DNA from: Opisthocomus hoazin
Lineage: Eukaryota > Chordata > Aves > Opisthocomiformes > Opisthocomidae
Assembly: GCF_030867145.1 (NCBI RefSeq)
Contig: NC_134439.1
Coordinates: forward strand, 7,787,379 to 7,851,378
Length of the DNA stretch: 64,000 nt
Reading direction: 5' to 3'
The notes beneath the pieces are model-generated. The model did no database searches and was not told the origin of the DNA. It worked only from the letters and a program-made list of their open reading frames with translations. A program made the position numbers and the translations under genes. Shown here in pieces: positions 10,266-21,839 of this stretch (position 1 is its first letter; every line of letters starts with the position of its first letter).

Positions 10266-11589
10266 AATGGGCAGGGTGCCATGACCCTCACCCAAATATC
10301 ACCATACATCAAGGAGTTAGGGAGCCAAGTAACAGATACGCTTAGGAGTCCCTGGCTTCCACTATACTGTGCTACACGCGGAGTTTGACCTTCAGACCTG
10401 TACTGTGCTGCACAGATCTCTCATCCAGATGGCAAATGCAGCCATTTGATGAGCCTGGAGACAGCTCCTGGTCGGTGCCAGTGACTGCACTAGCTGGGTG
10501 TCTTTTATCTGTATCTACAAGTGCACTAAGAAGTTCTCATGTGAACATCCTTTCTATCTGACAGCAAAATGATGAATAAAGCTGTTTCATTTTATGAAAA
10601 TCCTCTGAAAGCTTGTCTGACTAAAACAGGAGAACCCTTTCATGGGCAGGACATGCTGTGCCCTGATTGGAGTCGCCTATTTGACAGCACATAGTTCAGG
10701 GCTCCTAGCATCTGAAGGATGTAGACACATATGTACTGCCTTCTCTTTCTTCATAGTCACGGTCTAGTCTAACAAATGGCATTTTAAACAACACTTTTTG
10801 GAGTCTGGATGCCTTTTCTATGGGAATCAAAACAAACCAGGATCTCCCAGGGCAAAACATTTGGTGCAGTTGGCAGGCCCCAATGGAAAATGTCTTTGCA
10901 GAAAAAGGAAAGTGAAGGAGACAGACAGCATGCCTGGCGGGCCCTGCATGCAGCCAAGGGGGGACCATCATTGGGCACTTGGCCTAGGTGGTTTTCCTAG
11001 TGAATTGTGAAAGTAAGCAGAAATTAGCTGAATATCCCTGGCCACCTGAAGTGTTAACTTGTTTCAAGAAACATGTGGTAGAGCAAGAAAAAGGCAAAGA
11101 AAATGCGTGCTGTGTTTGGTTGTTACTACCATGCTTGGAGTGGAAATGGAGATGTTTGGAGCCGAAGCAGTGGCCCTGTGTGGTACTCAGGGCAGCAGAA
11201 GCTCAAAGGGATCTGGGCAGCAAATGGTGGGGTGGGGTGGGGGCATGGAGCAGGGTGCACACGGAGGTGGCAGACCCCCTCCCTGCAAACAAACAAAGGG
11301 AAGGGCAGACAGGGACAGGAATGAACACAGCCCTTGTGTTCTGCTTGTAACACTGTGGAGCCATCATAATAAGCAACAGGTCATGGCTCTGCTGGATACC
11401 AGGGCAGAGGTAACCCTAATTCATGGAAACCTGCCCCATTACCCCAAGACGACAGTGATGAATATTAAGAAAATCAGGGTGAAAATGTGGCCGAAGAAGT
11501 GTCTCAAAGAGTCTTTCTAACCTTGCAGCTGGGAGAATGCCCACCACTTACAGCTTGGTATGGGTTGTGACAGTGCCACAATATATATC
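10266..11589. repeat. Block B distal part, copy 1 (no gene)
   Basis: The part at 10,560-11,515 closely matches 59,430-60,345 in unit 3. In unit 2 most of it is deleted, leaving only a short match near 37,620-38,010. ORFs such as 11,059-11,520 show no recognisable domain and are not kept as genes. Confidence 0.55.
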
Positions 11590-12033
11590 ATAGGCCAAGA
11601 ACCATTAGGTTCTCCCATGAGGACAGGCTGAGAGAGTTGGGCTTGTTCAGCCTGGAGAAGAGAAGGCTGCGGGGAGACCTGATTGCAGCCTTTCAGTACT
11701 TAAAGGGAGCTTATAGGAGAGATGGGGACAATCTGTTTAGCAGAGATAGCAGTGACAGGACGAGGGGTAATGGTTTTAAACTAAAACAGGGTAGGTTTAG
11801 GCTGGATATAAGGAAGAAATTCTTTACAATGGGAGTGGTGAAACACTGGAACGGGTTGCCCAGAGAGGTAGTGGAGGCCCCATCCCTGGAAACATTCAAG
11901 ACCAGGTTGGACAGGGCTCTGAGCAACCTGATCCAGTTAGCGGTGTCCCTGCTCGCTGCGGGGGGGTTGGACTAGATGACCTCTAGGGGTCCCTTCTGAC
12001 CCAAAACTTTCTATGATTCTATGATTCTATGAT
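11590..12033 (+). mobile_element. CR1 LINE, 3' end only
   Basis: The CR1 C-terminal coding tail is visible ([43 protein letters not shown]), ending in the repeated ATTCTATG motif. The equivalent site in unit 2 (near 38,095) is empty, so this copy inserted after units 1 and 2 separated. Confidence 0.93.
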
Positions 12034-13267
12034 TAGCAGGAGAATCTTGTAATATCCAGTGGGGGAAAATCTTCCTTCCATATCTGCTCAGCTCACAGCG
12101 GGGGGACTGTGCCCCCCACTATCATGCAGGCTGCTCCCTCCAGGACTGTAGCCTCAGAGCAGGACTGGCTGTCCTCCCAGGGCATGCTGACACCTCTCCA
12201 AAAAGCAGAATGTCGTTAGAAGCTTGGGCTGTCCAGCAGCTACATTTGCCTTTCAAGAACCCTGGCCGGCATATAAAGAAAGGGGCTGGGTCCTGGCATA
12301 GCACCATAAATTACTGGCTTTTGGGCACAGCCATCCTCATGGGGCTGCAGTTGCTCCCCATAGCATCACCCTGCCAGAGCAGCCAGAGGCTGCTGGTGTG
12401 CATTTGCTGTGCTGCCTCAGGGGTACGGTCACAGCCCCCTGCCTTCCCAGGGGAGCGTGGAGCAGCACTGGGAGGAGTGCAGCCTGTCCCCAAGGTGTGA
12501 GCTGTCCCCTTCTGCTGGCAACAACCTGCTGACTGCACCTACCCAGCAGGAGGTCGAGGAGGCACAGGGGAATGTTCTGGACACTAAGAGAGTGGACAGC
12601 TGGGAATTGAGACTGTAGAAAGAACAACAATGCAGCACTGCAAAATGGGAATGGTGTATTTCCATGCAGGCAATACCATGTTCCAGAAAAACCAGTGCAG
12701 GAAAAAACAGCTCAAATAAGCTTGAGATATGACCAGCCCTCACCTGGAACTGTTAAGTGTCTGCCTGTGCTCAGAAAGCCCCACCATACAAACTTCCCAG
12801 GCCTGAGCAGCCACACTGTGCCAGATTCACAGATCTAGTTCAGCCAGCTGTGTTAAGGGAGGGCAGGGGTGGAAGGCTGCAACCTCCCACCCAGCTCAGA
12901 AAAATGGATGGGGACAGCAGTCAGCATGCAGAGCTAATGGGTGTATTCAAGGTATCAGAGGAGACAGCCCCACTTCCAAGTTGTTCATGGAAACCATTTC
13001 CTTTATTTTATCTCATGCAATGCCATTATATGAAGCCTTACATGACTGCTTCATCTCCCTGCAAGCCACACAGCAACAAGCATGAAATGCTGGATGCTCC
13101 TGCCCTCCAGCCATACCAAGGCTCCTCCTTGTCTTCTACAACATATAAGAAACCGGACTGTTTTATGGGGCATGGGACAAGGGGGACAGGATGTCTCTGG
13201 TACTTCCAGCTGTAATATCACTGCTGTTCTGTGCTTGCTCTATTTGCTCAATCTATCTGTGAAGTGT
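12034..13267. repeat. Block B distal part, copy 1, second segment
   Basis: The part at 12,060-12,560 matches 38,110-38,630 in unit 2 almost perfectly. The part at about 12,795-13,050 matches 60,478-60,730 in unit 3. No supported gene was found; the ORFs here are shadows of conserved noncoding paralogous DNA. Confidence 0.55.
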
Positions 13268-14930
13268 GGATGTTGGCTGGCTGCAGGTGCCCACCAAGGC
13301 ACTCTGTCAATGCTGTTCCATCAAGAGGACAGGGGGAGAAAAATATGATGAAAACTCATAGGTCAAGATAAGAACAGGGAGATTATTTACCAATTCTTGT
13401 CATGGGCAAAACAGACTTGACTTGGGGAAATTAATTTAAGTTGTTGCCAATTCACTTTAACAGAGTAGGACAGTGAAAAATAAAAACACGTTGCCCTCAC
13501 CCCTTCCTTCTTCCCAGGTTCAACTTCACTTCTAAATCCTCTACTTCCTTCTCTCAAACATTGCAGGGGGATGGTAAATGGGGGCACGATTCAAAGATCT
13601 GGCAATAACCTAACAGTACAATGTATCCTGTTAAGCAAGTATCCTTTATTATGGCGCCGGGCACACAGGGGAACTCTCCACTAGAAGTGCATTCCAGACA
13701 CCCTTTTCATTCCAGGTTAAATACAATCACAATTTATATATATTCATTATATTTCCGAGAAATGCTTAGCATATTGATCTTTCTTTGAGAACTAATCAGT
13801 ATATATTAATGTCTTCCACACATGTCTGTTGGCGCCTCCAGGTGGTCATCGGGGGTCTTCAGATGAAGGCTTGTACTCTTCATTGCAGTGTCCACTGGTT
13901 GACCTTTGTTTCTGCACAAACTCAGTTCTATGATCACGTATGCCGTGTCCTTCAAAGTTGTTTTGCTCTGGTTTTGTTGTCCTCTTAGCGTCTCTTTATC
14001 TCTGTAGCTTGGTTCATCTGCTCTCCCAAGGCCAAGCTGTCTGGAGTGGAATTATTTGGGAGTCTCTCATCCTACAGCTATCCCAATTATCCGCTGAGAA
14101 TCAAGATGTGCTTTGGTTTTAATGGTTTTGTTGCTCTGTCAGGGGCTGTGGTCAGGTCATCACACATTGTCTCTGCCACTCCTTCCTTCTTGTGCTCTTC
14201 CCCAGCTCCAGGGTGGGGTCCCTCCCACAGGAGACAGTCCTTCACAAACTTCTCCAATGTGGGTCCTCCCCATGCTCCGGCACAGGTACCTTCCAGGGGC
14301 TGCAGTCCTTCAGGAATGAACTGCTCCAATGCGGGTCCCCTATGCACCATAGGTCCTGATAGAAAACCTGCTCCTGTGTGGGATTCTCTCCATGGGTCAC
14401 AGTTTCTGTCAGGAGTCTGCTCCGGTGGGGGTTCTGCATGGAGTGCAACTTCCCTCAGGACATCTCCACCTGCTGTGGCAGAAGGTCCTCCATGGGATGC
14501 AGGGTAGCAATTCACTTCATGATAGACCTCCATGGGCTGCAATGGGATATGCTGTGCCACAATTGCCTTCTCTGTGGCTACAGGGAACCTCTGCTCCAGT
14601 GCCTGGAGCACCTCCTCCCCCTCCTTCTTCACTGACCTTGGTGTCTGCTTAGTGATTTCTCTCACATTTTCTCACTCCTCTCCTGCAGCTGCTGCACACC
14701 AGTTTTTACTCCTTCTTATATATGTTACCACAGGGGCACTACCAGAGTTGTCAAATAGCTCGGCTTTGGCTAGCAGCAGGTCCATCCTGGAGCTGGCTGG
14801 AGCTGGTTCTGTCCAGTTCCAGCCAGCTGGAGGGATGGGAGGGGGAGGGGGGCAGCTTCTGGCATCTTCTCACTGAAACCGTCCCTGCAGCTCCTTCACT
14901 ACCAAAACCCTGCCAGGTAAACCAAATATG
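13268..14930 (-). mobile_element. ERVL-type LTR, interrupted by another LTR
   Basis: This is the same LTR family as the clean solo copy at 44,498-45,629. It includes the characteristic run of about 50-bp imperfect repeats (CTCCAATGCGGGTCCCC and similar) at 14,210-14,530 and the segment reading CACTGACCTTGGTGTCTGC. It is shared with unit 3 (60,730-61,055, internally reduced), so it predates that duplication. A second LTR family interrupts it at about 13,585-14,130. Confidence 0.7.
13585..14130 (-). mobile_element. LTR of a second retroviral family, nested
   Basis: Its sequence parallels the LTR at 62,842-63,513 and the fragment at 21,343-21,700. Each has a reversed AATAAA-type signal (CCTTTATTATGG), the segment GTGGTCATCGGGGGTCTTC, and TGTCCACTGGTTGACC. 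It lies inside the older ERVL-type LTR. Boundaries are approximate. Confidence 0.65.
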
Positions 14931-15985
14931 CTGTTGTTGCTCTTCTACTATGTGTGCAGAAACTGTTTTGTGTATAGCAACTTTGGCTGCAGCAGAAACT
15001 CAGCCAGCTGATGGTGGCAGAGGAGGCTGCAGGCAGCTCCCTCTTGCTACAGGCAATCACACCACCTGCACCTGCATGCAAAACACAAGAGGAAAAAAGG
15101 CCAGCGCATCAATTAAAACTGGGGACATAATAAAAAGAGTTCATGAACATTCACAGGGTAGCCTAAACATTTTTTTAGCTGCTCTGTTAATTAATGTTGC
15201 TTCCTCATTTCTCTGCCTTTTGAAGAGAGGCTATTAACACTGCTGTGAGTCTAGAGACTGGTTTCACTACTGCATCACTTGTGATGTCCCAGCCTCCGTG
15301 TCTGTAGCCTGAGGGGAGGCTGGCTTGTCCCAGGCACAAACCCTTCTGCTGCCACATGAGTGTGTCACTGTGGCACTGCTCCCTTTGCAAGGACAGGGGT
15401 TGGTCCCAGACCCTTGATGAGATCAGGAAGGCCAGGCAGGAGCATCTAAGGCTGCAGGATTTCCTTTTCCTTCTGATGTGGGAATTCTTTGTGGGGCTGC
15501 AGCAATGGGGATGTTCTCTAGTTTTCATGTTCTTCTTCACAAACAGACCTGGGACGCAGAGAGGCACAATGTCTGGAAAGGCCATGACGGCTTTGAGTCT
15601 GCTGTGGTTTTTCTCTGTCTTACAGTGAGAAAACAGCTGACTGAACCACTGTCAACCCCTTGAGCTCACCAAAGCAGATAGTGCTGGCCAGTAACTGAAT
15701 GGTTACTTTAACTGTAGGGTCTGAAGGACTTGCCTAGAGTCATCTAGAGGGGCTGAGAGCTGGTGTTGGGAGTTCTGGTTCCCAAAGGCATGTGTACATG
15801 ATTGTGCTAACCTACATGTTCCCCTGGCTGTGCTCACATGTGCATTCACACTCACGTGTGTGTGCCTGTGACAATGCACATGCAGACATGGGTGTACACA
15901 AATGTTCTGCGTGTTTGTATTTGGACAATTGTGTCCACGAGTGTGTATGTGTTATAGCACACACACATTGTTCTCCAAACTGAGC
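14931..15985. repeat. Unit 1 distal segment shared with unit 3
   Basis: This stretch is near-identical to 61,056-62,105 (for example the stretch around CATGTTCTTCTTCACAAAC). There is no recognised gene. ORFs at 15,205-15,585 (-) and 15,356-15,628 (+) recur in unit 3 only because the DNA is duplicated. The right end is TG/CA-rich (15,840-15,965). Confidence 0.55.
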
Positions 15986-16545
15986 TGTCCTGAGACACTG
16001 CTGCTAGAGATGTTCATTGCGTAGCCCTACCCTTGCTGGTTTAAAGCCAGACAAGATGTTAATCTTACCTGAACAATGTGCCTTCGTCTGATAAGCAGGA
16101 GGTGGCTGTCCAAGAGCAGCAGTTTAACTGGTGTATTAGTAGCTCAGCTAGTAAACCATGAAAAAATGCTTAGACTTGCCAAAAGAAACAGGTCACTAAA
16201 GGAAAGGTAATTTTGGCAGGGGGAGATCGAGACCACTGACTCACAGACCACCTACCGCAATTATAACACCTACTCAAATGATGAAGTTGAAGAAGAACAA
16301 CTAAGCATGCATACTACTTATACATGCTGGGTGAAGAGATATAGTAATTATACATGCTGGGTGAAGAGACTTGAACCAATCATTTAATAGAATAACAATG
16401 TATATGTATTAGGAAGATGAATTTGTGTATAAAAATTAATTTGAGTGCTTGGGGTGCTGTTTTGAGACAGACACCCATATCTGCGCAAATACGCAATAAA
16501 ATAGCTCTGCTCTCTGTGTGTGTTGGCGTTTCATGCACCGGGTGA
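15986..16545 (+). mobile_element. Solo LTR (family of 43,315-43,880)
   Basis: The LTR starts TGTCCTGAGACACTGCTGC and carries AATAAA near its end (about 16,494). It is the same family as the LTR following the gammaretrovirus-like integrase relic at 43 kb. The first 150 bp and its left flank are also present at 62,106, so the insertion predates the unit 1/unit 3 duplication. Confidence 0.7.
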
Positions 16546-16599
16546 AAGAACCCTGCTTTTTGGGACAACAACGTGCCTTCTTGCAGGACAGCAGGAATG

Positions 16600-16920
16600 T
16601 GTGTCACTGGTCTGCATATACTTAATTGCGTGGGCATAGGTGCGTGTAGATGTGTGCTTTTGTGTGAGTACATTTGTGTAGAGGAGCGTACATGTATGTC
16701 TGTATGTAAACACGTGTGCAGGAGCATGCATATGTGTAAGTATGTGTGTTTGCATGTCTCTGCGTACATGTTGGTATGGGGGGTGGCTGTGCATGTTGGT
16801 GTGAGCATGGGCTCCTTTGGTATGTGCACACACCTCTTGATAAGTGCACACCTGTGAGTTGCCCTTTGGGTGCGTGTGAGCTCACAGCTGTGGTTGTGCC
16901 CATGTCTGTTTATCTGGGCG
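16600..16920. repeat. TG-rich degenerate minisatellite
   Basis: Long low-complexity purine-pyrimidine alternation (TGTGTG, CATGTG, TGCATG variants) makes long spurious ORFs on both strands. No gene is present. Confidence 0.7.
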
Positions 16921-18039
16921 TGCACTGAAGGAGAAATTCAAATTATAACTGCTTGGCAGTGGTAATCTGGGACCAAGCAATGATCCGGTGTGGAGGGCAA
17001 GAAGACCCAAATGCAGAAGGGGTTAATGTGGCTGGCAGCAGGAATGCCAGAGACAGAAGGACTCCTGTAAGGGACTGCAGTGTCCCTGGGTCATGAGACA
17101 AGACACAGCCACAACAAGGTCTTGTAGCAATCCTGGAATTTGACTGCTCGGTGGTCACCTTTGGGCAGCAGAGCTGGTGTGGGGATAGACCCAATGCCAG
17201 CCTGAGGTGCCCCATGAAATCGCTCACAGGACTGGTGCTGTTGCCAGTGTATATAAGGCATCGGCTCGTGATGCGTCTTTGCAGACTCCCTGTAGAGCTG
17301 CTTATGAATAGCTTACCTGGAGACACCTGCTCTGAAGGCAAGGGAAATCAATTTCCCCTTACTCATCTCTTGTCTGACTTTGCACTTAGATCTTCACTTA
17401 GAACTTTACCACAAGGAAGACTGAAGACTGCAATTAGAGGCCTCTCTTTATTCAAATGTCCATAGTTGCTTTCATTAATCTCCCACCCCGAAGGTTTCAA
17501 GACCACAGTAAAATGCAGCATCAAACACTTGACATTTCCAGTCTCTTGGGACATGGCTGTTTGAGACATCTCCTGTGTGTCAGCAAATGGCCGCACTTTC
17601 AGAAACTGTTTTCATGATACTTCTTTGGCCTGTGTGAAGAGAGAGAACATTATTCATCTCTGACAAGCCCATGAGATACCCTCGAGATCAAACTCCCTGT
17701 GGCACACAGAAGCAGAACAGAATACCACCTACTCAGTGAGGCCAATTTGGGCTTCAGTGTGTTAATGAGGTGGGTGTGAGGATGTTGTTGTGCTGACAAA
17801 GCTGGTGACTCTCTGATGTATGTTCTCCCTATATGAAGCTAAACTGGAGAGTGTTTACACTGTGTGTGTGCATACAAAGACCCTCTTTGTGGGAGTACAG
17901 TGGTGGTTGTGAGGGGGAAAGAAAATCAGGAGCACATGCTGTCAATACCTACAATACTTATTGACAATGCTGTCAATACCTATTGAGAGTGTCAGGCAAT
18001 TTTATACAGCCTGAAGTGATTCGGCAATGTGAGAGCTGC
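16921..18039. other. Unassigned unique sequence
   Basis: I see no conserved gene, repeat family or paralog elsewhere in the window until about 17,990. From there the sequence begins to match 45,640 onward. Confidence 0.35.
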
Positions 18040-18948
18040 TCATCCACACTTCTCCTGACATAGAAGCATCCAGAGCTCCTCCAATAAATCAACCTCTTCC
18101 CAATGTAGTCCCTCAGCCAAGGGGACCATGGCTTCATCTGGAGGATGGTGCAGGAAGAGATGTTGTTTGGATCATTTGCATTGGCTGAGCTGCTGAGTGA
18201 AGTCTGTCCAAGACCTCTAGCATAGACTTCCAATGCCTTGCATATTTTGGAAGAGCCACAATAAGGGGGATTTCTCTGCTTTTTTGCCATATGAGATTTC
18301 TGGTATGTACATACATGAGGAGGGAGAAAGGAGAGAAAGGGATCCTTCAGATGGTGGTTGAGCTTCATCTTGGATACTCACCTGAGGATGGGATTGGTTC
18401 TTCTCTAGAGAGCTAATCCACAATCCTCCCTTGTCTGCAGGGAAGGGGGAGATGAAACCCCTTGGTTCAGATGGCTGCTTTCACTGCAGACCTACCTTGG
18501 ATGGGATTCACCTCAGAGAATTTTGCCTTCAGCCACTGAAGCGTGAATACCTCTGACCAAGCTGAGATACCTGACATGCGTCTGAGCTGCTTGTTAAATT
18601 CCTGCCTTAGTACTCACATGCAACTTGGCACTTCTGTAGGTTTTTTCACCCTGTGTATGAGGCAAGAAGAGCCATGTCTCCCTAGTGCATTTTGTCTGTT
18701 CAATGAGAAAAGAGAGTATGCCGAGGAGCTGAGATAGGAGTGATTCATTGCAGGTCTTTCAACCTGGTCAGCCAAAGTCCTTCCACCGGCTCTAAGACAG
18801 AAAAATTAAGAGGAGTGAGACTTACCCCTCTTAGTGTGAGAAGCAGACATCGGTGGAGGTAATGGAGGTATTTGAAAAAGCTTCCTGTGCTGAGACTTGG
18901 AAGGAAGCAAATACACAAGACCACGAGTGCTCGAGTAATGACTGTCAT
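18040..18948 (-). other. Unrecognised minus-strand multi-exon gene candidate with signal-peptide exon
   Basis: Exon a (18,826-18,948) opens with ATG and encodes a strongly hydrophobic start (MTVITRALVVLCICFLPSLS). It ends in frame at GGG|GTAAGT after 41 codons. Exon b (18,618-18,695, 78 nt) has acceptor CATTGAACAG and donor CAT|GTGAGT and stays open for 26 codons. Exon c (18,382-18,434, 53 nt) has acceptor CCTTCCCTGCAG and donor CAG|GTGAGT. In the a-b frame it reaches a stop after nine codons, giving a putative 76-residue secreted peptide. A further acceptor-like site precedes an acidic frame (18,040-18,137) containing HWEEVDLLEEL and CQEKC. A decayed paralog at 45,671-46,566 keeps exon c length, its splice sites and the acidic frame. 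I do not recognise the family. Transcription is not shown by sequence alone. Confidence 0.33.
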
Positions 18949-19054
18949 GCTAGCCTGCCACCCTGTGCTGCTGCCATCTGAGTTGGAAACCCTTGTGATC
19001 AACTGAAGGGTTGAGTGTTAAGGGAGAAGCCACTGCCCGAGCATTCACACACCA

Positions 19055-19060
19055 TTCAAG
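19055..19060. repeat. Target-site duplication, left copy
   Basis: TTCAAG immediately precedes the left LTR. The identical hexamer follows the right LTR at 26,160-26,165. A 6-bp duplication is typical of alpha- and betaretrovirus-type integration. Confidence 0.85.
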
Positions 19061-19469
19061 TGTAGGCGTGGGTAACGGACCGTTGTAACGATGTGACCCC
19101 AATATGAGTATGATCGTACAGCTTTATTAGTCAGCAAAACAAGGTTTATATAGCAAAACTATTACAGCATCTGAATGGTTAAAACCCCAACCCATATATA
19201 GGCAAAACTACTGCAACTCGTTGTGATTGGTGCAGAGCTGCATCTCGAAGCGAAAACAGTACTGTGGCAGGAAACAGCAACGTGGCAGGAAGGAAGTGAC
19301 AGTGTGGCAGGAAACGGTGATGTTCCCCCTGCTCCAGTGTCCCGAGCTCGTCGCTCTGCCTTCCCAGCAGGGTTCCGTGTCAGCCGCTCCCAAGGCTCAC
19401 CTCCGGATCAGAACCTGGGTTGCTCAGCGCACCAAACTATGTCCCCTCTCGTCCAGCCAGGACTCCACA
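19061..19469 (-). repeat. 3' LTR of the provirus
   Basis: On the + strand it begins TGTAGGCGTGGG and ends GACTCCACA, so it has the TG...CA ends expected of LTRs. It is 409 bp long and nearly identical to 25,757-26,159. It contains the reversed poly(A) signal region (CAGCTTTATTAG). Confidence 0.93.
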
Positions 19470-19709
19470 ATTCCCCCTTTTTGTTTTTTGAGCAAGCCAG
19501 GTTTGCTTCGTCATCTTGGAGAGAGCCTTTTTAAGACAGCTAAAGCAAATACATATTATAACTCCAACAGCAAGTAACACGATACATATGCGCAAAATTT
19601 CTATAACTAAACCGTTAAGCCAAGCGGGCAGATTACCAAAGAGCGAGGTGAGAAATCCATCAAAAAATCCCTGGCTTTGTTGTATTTGATTGGCGTGCTA
19701 TTCAAGCCA

Positions 19710-19935
19710 TTATAATTGCTTGTGGATGGACTTACTATGATCGGATAAGTTCATACAGCACATGCCTTCGAAATCCTCACAACCATGTCCCTGGGCCAGC
19801 AGTAAAAAATCAATTGCGGCTCTATTTTGCAATACTGCATGTCGTAGACTACTCTGATCTTCTAGCAGGGATTGCAAGACTTTTGTGGTAACACTGGCTT
19901 GCTTCTCTGCCCAGCGTTCCATGTTCACCAATCTA
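19710..19935 (-). mobile_element. Env transmembrane-subunit remnant
   Basis: The minus-strand translation contains [18 protein letters not shown] followed by the CX6CC disulfide motif and NLSDHS. This is the immunosuppressive-domain region and cysteine motif of alpharetrovirus-type TM proteins. It is a fossil fragment belonging to the provirus. Confidence 0.85.
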
Positions 19936-19939
19936 CTTC

Positions 19940-20051
19940 TGTAGCAGTGTTCCGTGTTCGCTACTTTCAAGGTCTATCTCCATTACCAAGACTGGGTTGC
20001 TCAACAGCACCAAACTATGTCCCCTCTCGTCCAGCCAGGACTCCACAATTC
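19940..20051 (-). repeat. Second, partial LTR copy inside the provirus
   Basis: This is a diverged copy of the LTR 5' end plus polypurine tract (ACCAAACTATGTCCCCTCTC and the following TTCCCCCTTTTT). It lies about 570 bp inside the 3' LTR, showing that an older related element or an internal rearrangement is embedded here. Confidence 0.75.
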
Positions 20052-20069
20052 CCCCTTTTTGTTTTTTGA

Positions 20070-21342
20070 GCAAGCCAGGTATAGTTGATGAGGTTGTTGA
20101 TGATGATGAGAGCTGACATTAATTTTGGTCTTCAGCTTGCTACCACTCTTTCAGAGGCCCACACAAACTACAATACTAACAGTATAAGAACACAAATGCT
20201 AGTTGAAGACATAGAGATGTGAAGTGCATACCACAACCTGCTGGATATAAAGAAAGATTAAATTAACTTGAGAATGATACATACTGATGGTAAATCTGTT
20301 ACCTAGCATATGGGTGTAGATTGATTTACTTGTATTCAATTTTCTTGCTGGATTTACTTGTATCCAATTTTCTTCCTGTGTGGATGGTGGGACTAAAGTA
20401 CCGCTTGACCACAACATATCATTATTGTCAATGGGAGGGAATGCATCTCACCACGTCAGGCATCGAAATAGCAGTGTATCAATAATATGAGCTCAGTAAA
20501 TTTGCACTTGGGTTATAGGTATACTTATCATATATACAAACATCCATAACATTTAGTATTGGCTATCGATATTAATTACCTAGGTTAAGATCAATGTACC
20601 TAGAACTATGACTCATTAACTATATAGGCTAAAATTAATGTACATAAAAGCATAAAGCTGCAAACATCACCACATCTATTCCCTGCTGCATCAAATGCTT
20701 CCGAAGTTTTGATAAATCAGAGTCCAAATACAACAATCTAAAGTCAAAAACCAGAAATAGTCAATACCTGCAGAACTTACCAAACCAAAAGACACAAAAC
20801 AGTTACTTAGTCCAGACAAATCCGTTAGATCACAGAAACCAAATAAATCCATCAGATCACAGAAATACAAACAGTGTAACATAAAACCACACGTTCATGG
20901 TCGCGACCACACACACACACAGAGGCACACCAAGTTTTTAGCGTAAATCCAAATATTGCAAAGACAGGACTTACAATAATATTCAACATTTACCAGACAA
21001 ATTCCCAAGCTTCAGTTTCAGGAAGAGTACTCTCTTTTCAATTCAGGATTAGAAAGGACACTTTCCCTTCTCGTCAGGGATATAGCTCAATGCTGTGAAG
21101 CTTTTACTATGACTAACAAATAGGCAACAAGAAACAATACTGGAAGAATGCCTTTGCCTTATTAATGGTTCACGCTCAGAACTTTTTGGTCCAGTGATCA
21201 GAGGTTCTCCCCGAGAATCCCTCGGTGCCGGCTGGAGGTCCTGCAATCCCTCGGACCATTGAAGTTCAAGAGCAGCGTCCTACCTGGGTACCCAAAATCT
21301 ATTACTAGAAAGCAGCAAAATAATTAACTTCCTAAAACTTAA
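20070..21342 (-). other. AT-rich provirus interior, env-position sequence not recognised
   Basis: This lies between the partial inner LTR and the inner second-family LTR, where env would be expected. No env surface domain can be read; the sequence is AT-rich and decayed. Confidence 0.4.
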
Positions 21343-21700
21343 TGTTGGAGTTCTAGAAAGCAGGCATTCTTTACTGCAGTACTGAACGCACAGGGAATAG
21401 TTCTACTCAAATGTGTGTACCGAAAAGACACTCTTACTAGATATTTATGCCATGTTAACATAAATAATCATTACATTTCTGCAAAGTACTTATCATTCTC
21501 CATTTCTCCCCCCCCCCCTTTTTTTTTTTTTTTTTTTTTAATGTCTTTTGTACATGCATATTGGCACCTCTAGGCAGTTGTCAGGAGCCCTCAGGTGAAG
21601 GTTTATACTTTTCCTCACGGTGTCTGCTAGTTGACCTTTGCTCTTGTGCAGACGCAGTTCTAAAATCAAGTATACCGTGTCCTCCAAGATTGCTTCGTTA
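21343..21700 (-). mobile_element. Second-family LTR fragment inside the provirus
   Basis: This matches the LTR at 13,585-14,130 and, more distantly, that at 62,842-63,513 (CAGGCATTCTTTACTGCAG; GTGTCTGCTAGTTGACC). It is followed on the right by a C/T-rich homopolymer tract (21,507-21,540) within the fragment and then by pol sequence. Confidence 0.65.
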
Positions 21701-21839
21701 TACAAAAGCTGTTGTGGGAGATAATTGCCAAATATGCAAGGAATGTATTAATTGGTGTGGGTGGTGCACCCACTGCAGTCATCAGAGTACTTGCGTTTGC
21801 TGTAATTTTTTCAGTGTTCCCTGTGTAATAGGATCATCC

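Noticed and set aside
14210-14530. Spaced direct repeats that might suggest a CRISPR array
   Set aside because: The repeats are imperfect, the spacers are not unique in the CRISPR sense, and the array is part of a dispersed bird LTR.
14046-14665. Overlapping ORFs with Pro/Ser/Gly-rich repeats on both strands
   Set aside because: They are created by the imperfect 50-bp repeats of an ERVL-type LTR, which also appear at 44.9-45.3 kb.
15205-15663. ORFs recurring at 61,333-61,791
   Set aside because: Recurrence is explained by segmental duplication. There is no domain, and ORFs occur on both strands of the same DNA.
16531-16925. Cys/His-rich ORFs on both strands
   Set aside because: Products of TG/CA low-complexity sequence.
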